Source: Pseudevernia furfuracea (Eukaryota > Ascomycota > Lecanoromycetes > Lecanorales > Parmeliaceae). From it: a DNA stretch of 64,000 bases. The notes under the pieces are model-generated. The model did not search any database. It had not been told where the DNA came from and worked only from the letters and a program-made list of their open reading frames with translations. The number at the start of each line of letters is the position of its first letter. The first letter of the stretch is position 1. Made by a program: the position numbers and the translations under genes. The stretch lies in contig JAIUPT010000020.1 of NCBI GenBank assembly GCA_022315425.1, positions 806,001 through 870,000 on the forward strand, read 5' to 3'. Shown here piece by piece: positions 45,870 through 56,649 of this stretch.

Positions 45870-47110
45870 GCGTCGTCATTGAACATTCTAGAGCCAGTGC
45901 TAACTGTTGTTGGCCGTTTCCACATCTCGAGACAGTTCTGAATGACATCGATCAAATGGAGATCTGAACCAGGAAGACCTACAACATCCACGGCAACCGG
46001 CAGAAATTCCCTCCGTCCACTAACCCTTGAGTCGTACTCTTAATCTCCTATTGGAACGACAATGTCTGGAGCACCAGAATCGGAGATAGGATCAATGGAT
46101 CGAAACCCGTCGGTCATGCCACTGGGAGTGGATGGACATCTCAGTAGTTCACCAATTGGCAATTGGCATTATCAAGAATGCCCTCCTTGTATCTTGTTGC
46201 ATGGTGGGATCCAGAAACCTTTTCTTATACACCTCGAGCCGATGCATGCCCTCGTCTCGCTGCGCCTGGATTACTAGCCTGCCCAATTCCCATTTCCAAT
46301 TGATGAAAGGAACAACGTAAGGTCGCTGTTGGTATCGCTCTTTGTATGTCCTCCGGAATTCATCAGTGCTACATTAGTAGTAGTCATGGAAGTTAGTGTT
46401 GACCTAAGTGTCCTGGAGATAATCTTGAACGTTTTGTTGACTGGCCTCGTCGGGCCGAGTCTCATCCCACAGAGACGCGATAGAGACTTTGCGTATGACA
46501 GCGTTAAGAATTTTCGCAAGATCAGCCAAGAACGCATCGACCAATTGCATTTGAGCTTTGTTATCCACGGGGAAGTAGTCAAGGGGATAGACAATGACAG
46601 GAGGCTTGTGAGATGGAGTATGAGCGACGGAGGCCTCGGGGTTGTACCAAGTAGAAGGGACGGGCTTCAGCATCTTTATGTCTCTCGAGAATAGGGCTGG
46701 CGCATCCCAAGATTTGAAGACAGGCACAATGCCGTCTAAAGGTAGGTACCGCGTCGTGGGTAGGCCGCATTTGGAAAATGCCGTTCACCAGGGCAGGTCT
46801 TCGAGCACTACCTGTTGTATCCGTACCCATGGCAAAATCGAGCCAGTCATAGGTAGTCACTGCAGCTGCCCTGCCACTGCTGCTCCCAGCTGGCGACTTG
46901 TAGCCATCACCCCTCGGTGTTCGTTGAGCTCGAAGAAAATGCTCTGCCCATATTGACTCAGTTGCGGCTCTTGGGAAAGTTTGGAGGGGACCGTTGCGAG
47001 TTGCGCAGCCGGCCAAGAGAACCTTAATGGGAGCATACTTTGGATGTCCCACATAAGCAAAGCGCCTTGCAGCCTTCAATAAAGAATCACGTATGAGATG
47101 GAGTGGTCCT
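45870..47110 (-). pseudogene. Broken amidase-signature gene
   Basis: Minus-strand sequence gives pieces of an amidase-signature hydrolase in three frames. The Gly/Ser-rich signature GDGYKSPAGSSSGRAAAV and MGTDTTGSARRPALVNG (about 46910-46790) is in one frame. After PTHDAV a one-base shift moves to LDGIVPVFKSWDAPALFSRD (about 46740-46680). The C-terminal parts (DEFRRTYKERYQQRPYVVPF near 46310; SGAPDIVVPIGD-stop-EYDSRVSG near 46050; REFLPVAVDVVGLPGSDLHL near 45990) carry in-frame stops. The N-terminal third is missing. The Lys of the Ser-Ser-Lys triad lies in the missing or shifted part. Relatives are about 550-600 residues long. With several independent lesions it cannot be functional. I cannot tell which substrate the ancestor used. 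Confidence 0.85.
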
Positions 47111-47193
47111 TGTGTGAGGTGACGTGGTAAGGAGATCGCGATGTGTGAGCGGTAAAAGTTCGTCGTTCCTCCGAAGTCAAGACGAGATTAAAG

Positions 47194-47413
47194 TGAGTCA
47201 TAAGTCATGCATATAGGGAAGTGAAGCATCAGACGACATTTTCGAAGACCAGACGAGGATTTTATAGATTAGACGGTGTTTTTGAAGACCAGATAACGTT
47301 TGAACTTGAAATCTCCTATGTCCTTCTTTTGACAGGCCTACAAGGCTGACTCTCAATGATGTTCTTTGTATCGTCTGACCCTCCTCTATGTGCATGACTC
47401 ATGACTTATGCTC
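47194..47413. mobile_element. Probable 220-bp MITE
   Basis: The sequence at 47194-47218 (AGTCATAAGTCATGCATATAG) is found inverted, with one small indel, at about 47382-47413, and both arms continue to CAGACGA. The interior has two copies of GAAGACCAGA. No clear target duplication was found, so boundaries are approximate. Confidence 0.45.
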
Positions 47414-48141
47414 TTTTCTAAGTAGATAATATCAACAGGTGCAGCGAAGAATGATGAAAAGCATGGTGATCTATGGTGGGATCCATGAGGTATAAGACCT
47501 CATGGCTAAGAAAGAACTAGGCAACGCGGCTGTATGCATGGAAAGGACTAGACACGTCCAACAGATAATGAAGAGGTTTTAGGCCGTTGACGCTTTCGGG
47601 ATGGGTACTTGGTTCACAGCTTGGGCAACCGAGGATCTTTTTTTTTTGATTCCAACCTTTTTGAACATTTCGGGGGTAGCGTCACTAGGCGCAGGAGCCT
47701 CTGTCTCGATACGATCGCCCATAACGTTGCTATAGACTAGTTCAAAGTAAGGATAATATCCAAGGTATTTGGTTTACATGTAAAGTACACATATCTTGGC
47801 ATATCTCGTTGGGCTACTAGCGCCCGATGTTAGCGAATGCTGCCAAAGAGAGGGAGGCTCGGGAGGCTGAGGGAGGAAGGAATACCCTAAGTATTCTACC
47901 TACTTTTGTAGTTTTTACTTGGGTACGAACGGCTTCCTCCGTTAGCCACCGATAGAACTATGACGTATAAGCCAACAAAACCGGTCAAAGCCAAGAAGAT
48001 CCCTCACCTCCAATTACTGAAAAGCCGGACCCCGGAACACGACAACTTTGGCGTGCATCAAAAATGCCCCCCACCTCTGTTGAGGGGTTCGCCAAACAAA
48101 AATGGGACTAAGTGTGGCATGACAGTCGGGACATATCTAGA
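47414..48141. other. Intergenic region left of the LTR element
   Basis: Contains a T9 tract (47639-47647) and the host sequence into which the LTR element inserted. No intact gene. Confidence 0.35.
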
Positions 48142-48146
48142 CTTTG

Positions 48147-48279
48147 TGTTAGAAATAGTGGCAAACAGCCCTACGGCACTAGTGGCTTGGCACTCCGCAC
48201 ACTTCATGTATTCTACCTCCCTAGATAGACACTCTCTAGTCCACTCAATATCAGTCGTCTAGACCCTCTTTATTCAACA
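48147..48279 (+). repeat. 5' LTR
   Basis: 133 bp, TG...CA termini, nearly identical to 49320-49452. Confidence 0.92.
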
Positions 48280-48291
48280 GGTTATGAGCCC
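48280..48291 (+). other. Primer binding site of the LTR element
   Basis: GGTTATGAGCCC directly abuts the 5' LTR. It is the complement of the initiator tRNA-Met anticodon arm (GGGCTCATAACC), implying half-tRNA priming. Confidence 0.75.
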
Positions 48292-49319
48292 GGTTGCCTT
48301 ACCAGCTTCTAGGGAGTGACTCCGTGCCGCTTAACAGGACGAACACGATATCCGTTAGCCGAAGGAGGAGTGCTACTAACTAACAATTCCTGAGCCTGCT
48401 AGGCATTACCGACTATCCGACCGTCGACCGAAGGAGGAGTGCTACTAATCGACGCGAGTTGAGAAGGTCAAAAGGGAGTAAATCAGATCCTTCCTTGTCA
48501 ACTAAGGTTGGCGAAGCCTGCATGTGGTAATGGCATCTTTGGGAGCAAACATCAGACACAGATACTTCCTCGCTCACCACGAAAGCTCGCTGTTAGGCAG
48601 GGGGCAGCACGAATCATCATCATCATCTTCAAATAGTGAGCCTGCTATAATGGCAACCTGAACACCGAATAGTGAGCCTGCTACAAAGGCAGTCAATGTA
48701 CGATCTCTTCACTGAGTATTTCGGCAACACACATAGTGAGCCTGCTACCAAATGGCACATTCGATTCATACATTACTCTCTACGGGAATGGCAAGAGCTT
48801 GGGATGCACAGGGCAATTCTACAGTGCATGACTTCACCAGGCTGCCATGGTGTTGGGGAGGATAACACACATGCATGCGATTTGGATTTCTTCGATTCTT
48901 TCCTCGGTGGTGTACGACTCTGAAATACCCTGGGTACTCAGTCAGGGGGAGTGATATCTGAGCAGGGGGAGTCATGAACTGAGCACTCTGGAGTAGAGGA
49001 AGCAGAGGGAGTCATTGAACTAAGCATTCTGGAGCAGGGGGAGTCACCGTGCAGAATACTCGTCTGATACCTTCGAAATCGCTCAAATCCTTCAGAAATG
49101 ACATCAGGCTTATCGATAAGCCCTCTACCTCACTATTCTGCATACGCCCTGATATCAAATTCTTCAGCTCAGAACTCAGGAGTCTCTGTCTCGACAACCA
49201 CTTCACCAATTCTCTTCATTGACGGCTTCAGAAGATCCTCTACACCGTCACTATCATCGAGACATCTTTGCCTGCGGTTTTCACGCTGTTGACGTGGCTA
49301 GGTGCTGTTTGAGGGGGAG

Positions 49320-49452
49320 TGTTAGAAATAGTGGCAAACAGCCCTACGGCACTAGTGGCTTGGCACTCCGCACACTTCATGTATTCTACCTTCCTAGATA
49401 GACGCTCTCTAGTCCACTCAATATCAGTCGTCTAGACCCTCTTTATTCAACA
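49320..49452 (+). repeat. 3' LTR
   Basis: 133 bp, preceded by a G-rich polypurine tract and followed by the CTTTG target duplication. Confidence 0.92.
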
Positions 49453-49686
49453 CTTTGACGTCATCCTCCCCACTCTTCTCTGCCTGTCACGCTTCCCGCC
49501 CTCCCAAAAGTACCTACAAGTACAACAATATGCGTCTTGATTGGTACTAGCGTGGCTTGGCACTACTACGTCAATGACTTTCACCTACTCACACAGGTCT
49601 CTTCCTAGCTAGCATCCTCGCTATTCTGCAATATCAGCATTTTCAGTCCCTATTCAGTTCCTGACACTGCTCCTGAACTCCGTTTC

Positions 49687-49881
49687 TGTTGGAATGTATG
49701 ACAGCTATGAGGTCTTGTATTGGGTAGCTAATAGAACGACTCTATTGCATGACTATGTAGAATATATGTAGTGGATAAAGAAGAAGAGAAGGAGAAGGAT
49801 AGCTAAGAGTCGCCCACTAGCGCCACGCTAAAAAGCACGCTAGTGCGGGCGGAATGGCCTATGATTGGCTGGATTCCATCA
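49687..49881 (+). mobile_element. Solo LTR (195 bp)
   Basis: Starts TGTTGGAAT and ends ATTCCATCA, which are near-perfect inverted termini, and is flanked by the 5-bp duplication GTTTC (49682-49686 and 49882-49886). It differs from the LTRs of the neighbouring element, so it belongs to another family. It ends 64 bp before the start codon of the dehydrogenase at 49946 and therefore lies in that gene's promoter. Confidence 0.85.
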
Positions 49882-49945
49882 GTTTCGCTTGTTGAAAATT
49901 TCCCTATCACCCATGGGCGAATTGTGCTGGTAGAGATCCGTCAAG

Positions 49946-51293
49946 ATGATGAAAGCTCTCCGATTTCACGGCCAGAAGGACATTCGACTCGATGACGTGG
50001 AGATCGTAAAATGTGGTAGAGGCCAAGTTAAGGTGGGACCACATCTCAATGTCTGAGTCTGCCAACATACACCGGTTCTAAGCCTAAGTTGTCAGGTAAA
50101 ACCAGCTTTCGCTGGGATCTGTGGAACCGGTATGCTGCCGTACCGTTCATTTCGTTATGGCATGACGATCTGATAGCGTCGATTCAGACTTGCATGAGTA
50201 CCTTGGAGGTGCAAATATTATGCCAACTACTCCTCATCCCATCACCAAAGAAAAGGTACCTTTGACTCTAGGACACGAGTTTGGCGGAACAATCGAAGAG
50301 ATAGGTGAAGATGTGCATGACATCAAAGTGGGGTCGAGGGTCGCCGTTCAGCCAATTATATACGACGGTACATGTAATGCGTGTAAAGAGGGATACATCA
50401 ATTGCTGTGACAACAACGGTTTCATAGGGTTGAGCGGTAAGGCTTTTCGACATCTTCATCAAAAATTGACACTAAATGACCTTTATAGGATGGGGCGGTG
50501 GATTCTCGGAGCATGTGGTAATTCCTCGAAAAGCCGTCTACGAAATTCCAGATAATATCTCGATGGAAGTCGCCGGTGAGGCGCTCAATCAATCCCGGCC
50601 GAGGATCCGCTAATTCTTGGTTTCAGCGCTCGTGGAGCCCATGGCTGTCGCATGGCACGCTGTCAAAATGAGCCCTTTCAAGAGAGGCGACTCGGTGCTA
50701 ATCCTCGGCGGCGGGCCAATTGGGCTTGCGGTAATCCAGACGCTTGTGGCGAAGGGCGCTGAAAAGATCATAGTCTCCGAAGTCGCATCTCGACGGAGGG
50801 AGTTTGCGAAACAATTCGGAGCCCACTGCGTGCTGGATCCCACCAAAGATAGTATAGTCGCTAGAGTTCGTGAGCTATGCGACGGCTCGGGCGTGAGCGT
50901 GGCTTTCGATGCTGCAGGCGCACAAGCTGGTCTCGATCAGGCCTTACAAGCCATCCGCGCCAGAGGTACTCTGGTTAACATTGCAGTTTGGGAGAAGACA
51001 GCCACTATCACGCCCAATTGGTTGGTCTTCAGGGAGAGAAAATACATGGGCGTCGTAACTTACCAGGACGGAGATTTCCAAGATGTTATTGATGCGATTG
51101 CCTCTGGTGAGTCCATCAGACTACACAGCAGAGAGTAATACAACCACTAAGATGAAACAATACAGGGAAACTCAAACCCGAATCAATGATAACACGGAAA
51201 ATCCAGATGGATGAAATCGAAGAAAAGGGTTTCAAGGCACTCATACACGACAAAGATAACCATATCAAGATTCTCATCGAGGTGGGCCCATGA
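49946..51293 (+). CDS. Zinc-dependent alcohol/polyol dehydrogenase (butanediol-dehydrogenase-like)
   Basis: Encodes 354 residues in six exons: 49946-50032, 50096-50129, 50188-50436, 50489-50575, 50627-51106, 51166-51293. Medium-chain dehydrogenase fold: catalytic zinc Cys in AGICGTDLHEY, GHEFGG (zinc His and Glu), structural-zinc cysteines in CNACKEGYINCCDNNGF, and the Rossmann motif in VLILGGGPIGLAV. The insert PTTPHPITKEKVPLTLGHEF is typical of (R,R)-butanediol dehydrogenase-like enzymes, which oxidise vicinal diols with NAD. A second Met (49949) could also be the start. It is the leftmost intact gene of the group with the sugar-phosphate cyclase and could act on a cyclitol (inference). A solo LTR occupies its promoter. 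Confidence 0.9.
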
Positions 51294-52674
51294 GTACCAC
51301 CAAGACTAGGAAGTCTGAATCAAAGCCGTCCGAGGTCCTGAAGACATTATGTCAACAGGAAATGATGTAATGATAAGCCACGAGTAAGAGCCTCCCTCAT
51401 TCAATTTAAGCTCAGTAGTCCACTCCTAAGGCGAAAATTAGCCCAGTGCTTCATTCAATCTTTACGGCTATCATCCATCCGCACTTGTTGTAAACAGATG
51501 GCCTAGCGAAGAAATCGGAAACACTCTTTCTCTAAATGTGCCACCTTTTCGCAAGATATAGCGGCTAAATGACATTTATTTGGACTGGAGGACGGTGCTA
51601 TTGGCCGTTGATTCTTGAATCCTTTTTCTGTCTAGATAGTGCATTGTGTGCGCCTTTTCTATGTAGGTATCTGTGAGACTGTTGTTCATTACGAAAGTGT
51701 CAACTCACCTCCAAACGAAGTTGTCTAGAAGGTACGAGTATCGAGACCATTCGGGCACAGGCGACGCCTCAGAATCATATCTTCGTATCTAGAGTCGATA
51801 AAAACTTGCCTGCTATAAATAATGTGGCCCTGAGAAAGCAACCCTTTGGCTTCTCAGCCTCGGCCAGTCCTCTCGGATAAGCGGTGCGTTTAGAGTAAAG
51901 CAATGGCAACTGTGACTTGGACCGCAGAGATGTCTCGGAGCAACAACAGCATCATTGGATAGCTGGACAGGGATTGCCATCCTGTATGGTGTTAGTAAGC
52001 AACAACCTCGGAACAGACAGAGCGTCCCAATTTTAGACATCATGCAGAATCAGTGACAGTGATAAGCATGATGGCATGTGGCGGAGAAGTGGACACGCCA
52101 ATTTTGGTTCTCCGGAGGAAATCTAACGCTTTGTCGCTTTTACTCGAGGTTACTGGCTTTGCAGATCAGGGCTATTGAGCTATTGAGCTATTGAGGCTGG
52201 ACTTCCGAAAGCTTGATAGGCCCATGTCCCCCCTGACTTACATATGATGAGTTGAAGGAAAGTATTACCGGGCTTATTGCTAATGCTCGGATTATTGACA
52301 CGGGAGATCTACTGACTGGTGTGGGGTTATTCCCGGGCTGTGACTTTCAAGGTACTCTAATAGTACTAGGTGTAGTAGCTGGGAAGAGTAAGGTACCTTA
52401 TGTCCGGGGGGTCGCCCTTCTAGCGCCGGTACTCTAAGGCACATACCCGGCTAGCTGGGTTCCCGTCGTTACAGTGCCTGCACATCATCGATTCATCATT
52501 CATCCCTTCCCGTGATTTCTGTCGTCTCAACTCTTTACGCAAGAAGTATTCATTTTACTCCGTACTCAATACCTAGCTCTACGCAATCAAGCACGGCCAC
52601 GTGTGACACCATTTCGCCAAATTCCGTATCTCAAGGCAATTCTGCCGAAAACGGGCCCGACTGCTTGCATAGTT
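51294..52674. other. Intergenic region
   Basis: Holds the 3' end of the dehydrogenase and decayed sequence. Short frames at 52252-52437 and elsewhere match nothing. Small tandem GAGCTATT repeats occur at 52170-52195. Confidence 0.35.
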
Positions 52675-53075
52675 CAAACATGTGGGGGATTTGCTTCTGA
52701 TGCAGGTCAGCTTTGCTGTGTGTTAAGATGCAATTCTGGTTGGGTAATCAAACGATGTGGGGTGGTTTCTGATGATGCACGTCAATTCCGCTGTGTTTTT
52801 TAAGATGCAGTTCTGCTTTAGTAATCGAGGGTGTGGGGATTTACTTGGCTGCTGATCAGCTTTGCTGTGTCCCTACCATTCTACTCTGCGCAAAATAGAC
52901 CAACGGCATTATGCATCAAGGGTGTGAAGGATTGTCTTTGATGGAACTCACACTTATTGTGTTTAAGAGTTTAAGAATTCGACTCTGACTCTATGATCAA
53001 CGGGTGGGGATTTGCTTTGATGCTGGTCGAATTTCCCATGTATTAAAATGCAACTCTGATTCAATACTCAAAAGT
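52675..53075 (+). repeat. Degenerate tandem repeat, unit about 75-85 bp
   Basis: Four to five diverged units of the type GTGTGGGGATTTGCTT-TGATGC...GTCAGCTTTGCTGTGT...AAGATGCAATTCTG...AATCAA begin near 52677, 52756, 52828, 52920 and 53001. In one frame parts of the units read as similar cysteine-containing peptides (GFASDAGQLCCVLRCNS; GICFDAGRISHVLKCNS). The array may therefore be a relic of a repeat-encoding gene, but stops interrupt it. Confidence 0.7.
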
Positions 53076-53396
53076 GTGACTGACAAGGGTAGCACGACTG
53101 CATACCGCAAGCTTTTCGGTGAGGAAAACAGTGGCCTAGCCAATGAGATAGAGAGGACTCGGACGTTCAGTGACTCAGATAAGGAGATAGTGAGGACTTA
53201 GACGTGGGGTGCGTAAATTTATATTGTCAAATGGGGCTCTACATATTAGTCTCGTGGATTTCGACCGCCGGGCTACAGTAAAGGCAGCTCATACTGGACG
53301 GAAAGATAAGTAGGAGCTCAATGGCAATACCTCAAGGGCAGGACAACAGCTGAAATACCCAACTCAAGCCTTACCCTTGGAGAAGAAACTCTGACA
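53076..53396. promoter_or_regulatory. Upstream region of the sugar-phosphate cyclase gene
   Basis: Lies between the tandem repeat array and the cyclase ATG and should hold its promoter. No specific motif could be assigned. Confidence 0.35.
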
Positions 53397-54778
53397 ATGG
53401 GGCTCGATTTCACCAATTCTACGACCTACTCGGTCTCAACCACAATTGAGATCGCTCACTCCTATCACTTCGTTGAAAATGTCTTTGACCCAAAGAGCCC
53501 CAAGCTTGCCGAACTATACAAGCCATGGAAACGTTGCCTAGCTGTAGTCGACTACTGCGTGTACGATCTGTACGGTGACCAGATCAAAGCCTACTTCAAG
53601 GCCCATCAAATCCCCGCTATAATCCAGTCAGCGTACATCACAGAAGACAGAAAGAGTGTTGAAACTCTCCTGGAAGTGTGTAAATGGATGACTGATTTCG
53701 ACATCATTCGTCGCGAACCCCTACTTGTTATAGGAGGGGGCTTGGTGACTGATGTTGTCGGGTTAGCCAGAATGGACGCTGCTTATGTGGCAGATCATAG
53801 CGCTAACATCTTCTCGTCTCCAGTTTCGCCTGCGCCATCTACCGCCGTACAACGCGCTACATCCGTGTACCAACAACGCTTATCGGCCTGATTGACGCCT
53901 CGGTCTCGAACCGCGTTGCAGTAAACTGGAATGGATTGAAGAATCGCCTAGGTGGCTACCACGAACCGCTTCATACCATCGTCGACCCCACGTTCTTAAA
54001 AACGCTTCCAGAGGCAGAGATTAGGAACGGAATTTCCGAAATTCTAAAAATCTCCTCGTGCACTCACATCGCTACTTTTGAAGCACTAGAGCGATACGGT
54101 GAGAGCTTCATCACGAGGTGTTTCGGACACAAAGATGGGGACAACGGAGAGTTGGCTAGTATTGCAGACACGGTTATCCGCCAAGGTGAGGAAAAGAGAG
54201 ACCTACATCCATCCCTACACACTCAGTCACTATCTATCCTTTCATGATACTTTCAGTCTAGCTCACTTTCCTTCCTTGACCCAGCAATCATCTCCGTCCT
54301 CGAAGTCGAAGTCCCCAACTCCCGCGAACAAATCCTCGACCGCGTAATGTACTTCGGCCACACCTGGTCCCCAGTCCTCGAACTCGCCGTCTCCCCTCCC
54401 CTCCTGCACGGCCACGCTATTTCCGTTGACATGTGCTTCTCCGCAACCCTAGCGCACCACATCGGCCTGCTCCCCTCCCCCGGGTACGACCGCTTCCTTC
54501 GCGTGTTTTCTGAGCTGGGCTTGGCGCTGGATCATCCTGCGTTCACGCTGGGACTGATGAAAAAGGCTACGAACGCGTGCATTTCGACTAGAGACGGAAA
54601 ACTGCGGGCACCGGTGCCTACCGGGGAATTGGGGACCCATGAGATTTTGCCGATGGTGGATGAGGGGGTGTTGGAGAAGGCGTGGGAGGAGCATAAGGAG
54701 GTCATGGAGGGGTGGCCGAGGAAGGGCTTGGGGTTGGACATGGATATTGCCATCAGACCGCTGCAGTTGCCGAATTGA
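53397..54778 (+). CDS. Sedoheptulose-7-phosphate cyclase (C7-cyclitol synthase), DHQS superfamily
   Basis: Encodes 406 residues in exons 53397-53761, 53824-54185 and 54285-54778. Rossmann-type NAD domain with GGGLVTDVVGFACAIYRR (first intron inside), followed by RVPTTLIGLIDASVSNRVAV, NWNGLKNRLGGYHEPLHT and the metal-ligand Glu in RNGISEILKI. The metal His is in YFGHTWSPVLE and another His in LLHGHAISVD. True 3-dehydroquinate synthase has GHTxGHxxE and is part of the pentafunctional AROM protein in fungi. The GHTxSP form and the free-standing size point to the sedoheptulose-7-phosphate cyclases: 2-epi-5-epi-valiolone, 2-epi-valiolone or desmethyl-4-deoxygadusol synthases. I cannot decide between them by eye. 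It should commit pentose-phosphate carbon to a C7 cyclitol. Neighbouring dehydrogenases and a phosphatase support a pathway role. Confidence 0.88.
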
Positions 54779-55249
54779 ATGTGCAGTTCGGTGGGAAACG
54801 TGGCACCAGTGGTGATGAGCTTGTTGGTTTGATTTTATTGCCTTATTTGTTTTGTTGGCTAGTTGAGTGGCCATCCTAATCGACTAATCATGCAGCTTGG
54901 TAAATTGTGAAAGGACCCGAGAAATTTCCTTATCCATAAATGTCCATTGGAAGACTCCGATACAATGGTCGCCTATTCTTAGTCACTAACCATGCAGCTG
55001 GGTAACTTCTGGTAGGACCCAAAAAACTTCATTCTGCACGATTGCCCGCTGGGAGGCTCCGAAATTAGCGAATGTGGTAAACATCCCTATTGGTCTGATA
55101 TAACTCTAAACACATACCCCGCTCGCCTCACCGTTCCTTCATCTGCACCACCTTTCTCCGTCCCAAGACACACAGAAACTTACAGTATCGGCCCTTTTCT
55201 CGTTCTGACTGGTGCACCTCCAACAGCACGAAGATCTCTGTAAACTGAA
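54779..55249. promoter_or_regulatory. Intergenic region with a 100-bp tandem duplication
   Basis: Between the cyclase and the second dehydrogenase. Two diverged copies of a ~100-bp unit lie at about 54868-54962 and 54966-55066 (shared blocks: CATGCAGCT-GGTAA, AGGACCC, GGAAGACTCCGA/GGAGGCTCCGA). Being in the promoter of the downstream gene, they could be duplicated regulatory sequence; this is inference. Confidence 0.55.
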
Positions 55250-56620
55250 ATGGCTGAGATAGTTCCCTCTCACATGAAAGCAATTCGCTACAATAAGATA
55301 CGCGATTTCGAACTCGTCAGCCTTCCAGTCCCAGAGCCTAGACCACATGAAGTGCTCATCAAAGGTTCGTATCACGCTACTCGCCCTGACTGCTCGCTCT
55401 CACTATCCAGCATTGTCATCCAGCATTACGTATTTGACTAACGTGCTTCCCAGTCAAATCGTGCGGAATCTGTGGAACCGACTTGCATATCCATGGTGAG
55501 TTTGAATTTTGGACAATAAGGTAGTTCTTCTTGCAGAGTTGGCGCAGGGCATGGGCTCTTCTTACAGTATTGCTAATTCTCTGTGAGACGGTGACTTTGA
55601 GTCGCGCATGCCCGTCGTAACAGGCCACGAAACATCTGGAATCGTCGTCAAGATGGGAGCTGCTGTCAAAGGCTTCAACATTGGCGACAAGGTGACGGCA
55701 GATAATTCAGAGCTATGTGGCTACTGCCATTACTGCCGCCAGGGGAAACTGTTGCTATGCGAGAACTTCGAGGCCCATGGTGTGCACTGTACGTCAACGT
55801 TCCTCAATGAAACCTGCCAGATCTCTGAGCACGAGCACTGATAGTGCGATCTATTGCTGGAGGTGATAGTAAACGGAGGATTCGCGGAGTACTGTGCTTA
55901 CGACGCCGCCAAATTGTTCCACTTCAGCAACTTATCTTGGGAGGAGGCATCTCTGTTTGAAGCAACGGCTTGTGCGGTGCACGGGATGGACAGGATCAAA
56001 GCCCCTGTTGGGTCCAAGATTCTACTTCTCGGAGCTGGAGCGACTGGCCTATGCTTCGCACAGCTTCTGAAGATCAACGGAGGTGCTCACGTGGTGATAG
56101 CATCGAATGCGGGCGCTAAGATGGATCTGGCAAGGTCACTGAATGTGGCTGACGAGTACGTCGACTTTGACAGGGCAGATCCTTCAGCCCAATGGGCTGA
56201 TCTGAAGAGACGACACCCATACGGATTTGATGTCGTTGTAGAAGCGACGGGGTCACACAAGATCCTGGAGAAAGCGATCGACTATTGTGCTCGGGGTGGC
56301 ATGCTGGTGTTCTATGGCGTTTACGAAGCGGATGCACTTATCAAGATTTCTCCCGCCAAAATCTTTACGGACGAGCTCACGCTCATAGGGTGAGTAGCTA
56401 TATTTAAAACAAACCCGTGCGGTGTTGATGGAAAGTAACATTACTGAATAGGTCCTTCTCGGAAATGTGGTGCCTTCCTCGCGCAGTGGACTACCTCGAA
56501 AGCAGGAAAGTGGACGTGAGAGGAATGGTGACCCACAAATTTTCGCTTGAGCGTTTTGGCGAGGCTCTGCAGGCTATTCGATCAAAGGAGTGTATCAAAG
56601 CAACGATCGTGATGCAATGA
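55250..56620 (+). CDS. Zinc-dependent dehydrogenase (D-arabinitol-dehydrogenase-like)
   Basis: Encodes 348 residues in five exons: 55250-55364, 55454-55495, 55588-55788, 55870-56389, 56452-56620. MDR fold: CGICGTDLHIHDGDF (catalytic zinc Cys), TGHETSGIV (His-Glu), structural-zinc cluster CGYCHYCRQGKLLLCENF, and the nucleotide-binding motif in LLLGAGATGLCFAQLL. The C-terminal part (SFSEMWCLPRAVDYLESRKV, FGEALQAIRSKECIKATIV) matches fungal D-arabinitol dehydrogenase-like proteins, which interconvert polyols and ketoses with NAD(P). Here the position next to the C7-cyclitol synthase suggests a cyclitol or sugar-alcohol substrate (inference). The third acceptor (GAG, 55587) is less usual, but the spliced product fits the family. 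Confidence 0.9.
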
Positions 56621-56649
56621 TGTTTTGCGAACTTATATCTGCATAGTCA

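Larger units (their letters stand above)
48147..49452 (+). mobile_element. Non-autonomous LTR retrotransposon (TRIM/copia-like)
   Basis: Two 133-bp direct repeats (48147-48279 and 49320-49452) begin TGTTAG and end CAACA, differing at two positions (both transitions). CTTTG is duplicated on both sides (48142-48146 and 49453-49457). Directly after the left LTR is GGTTATGAGCCC, complementary to the anticodon-arm sequence of initiator tRNA-Met, the half-tRNA primer used by Ty5- and copia-type elements. GAGGGGGAG directly precedes the right LTR as polypurine tract. The 1040-bp interior lacks gag-pol but contains repeated motifs: CGAAGGAGGAGTGCTACTAA twice, AGTGAGCCTGCTA three times, and several AGGGGGAGTCA. 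It must move in trans. Confidence 0.92.
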
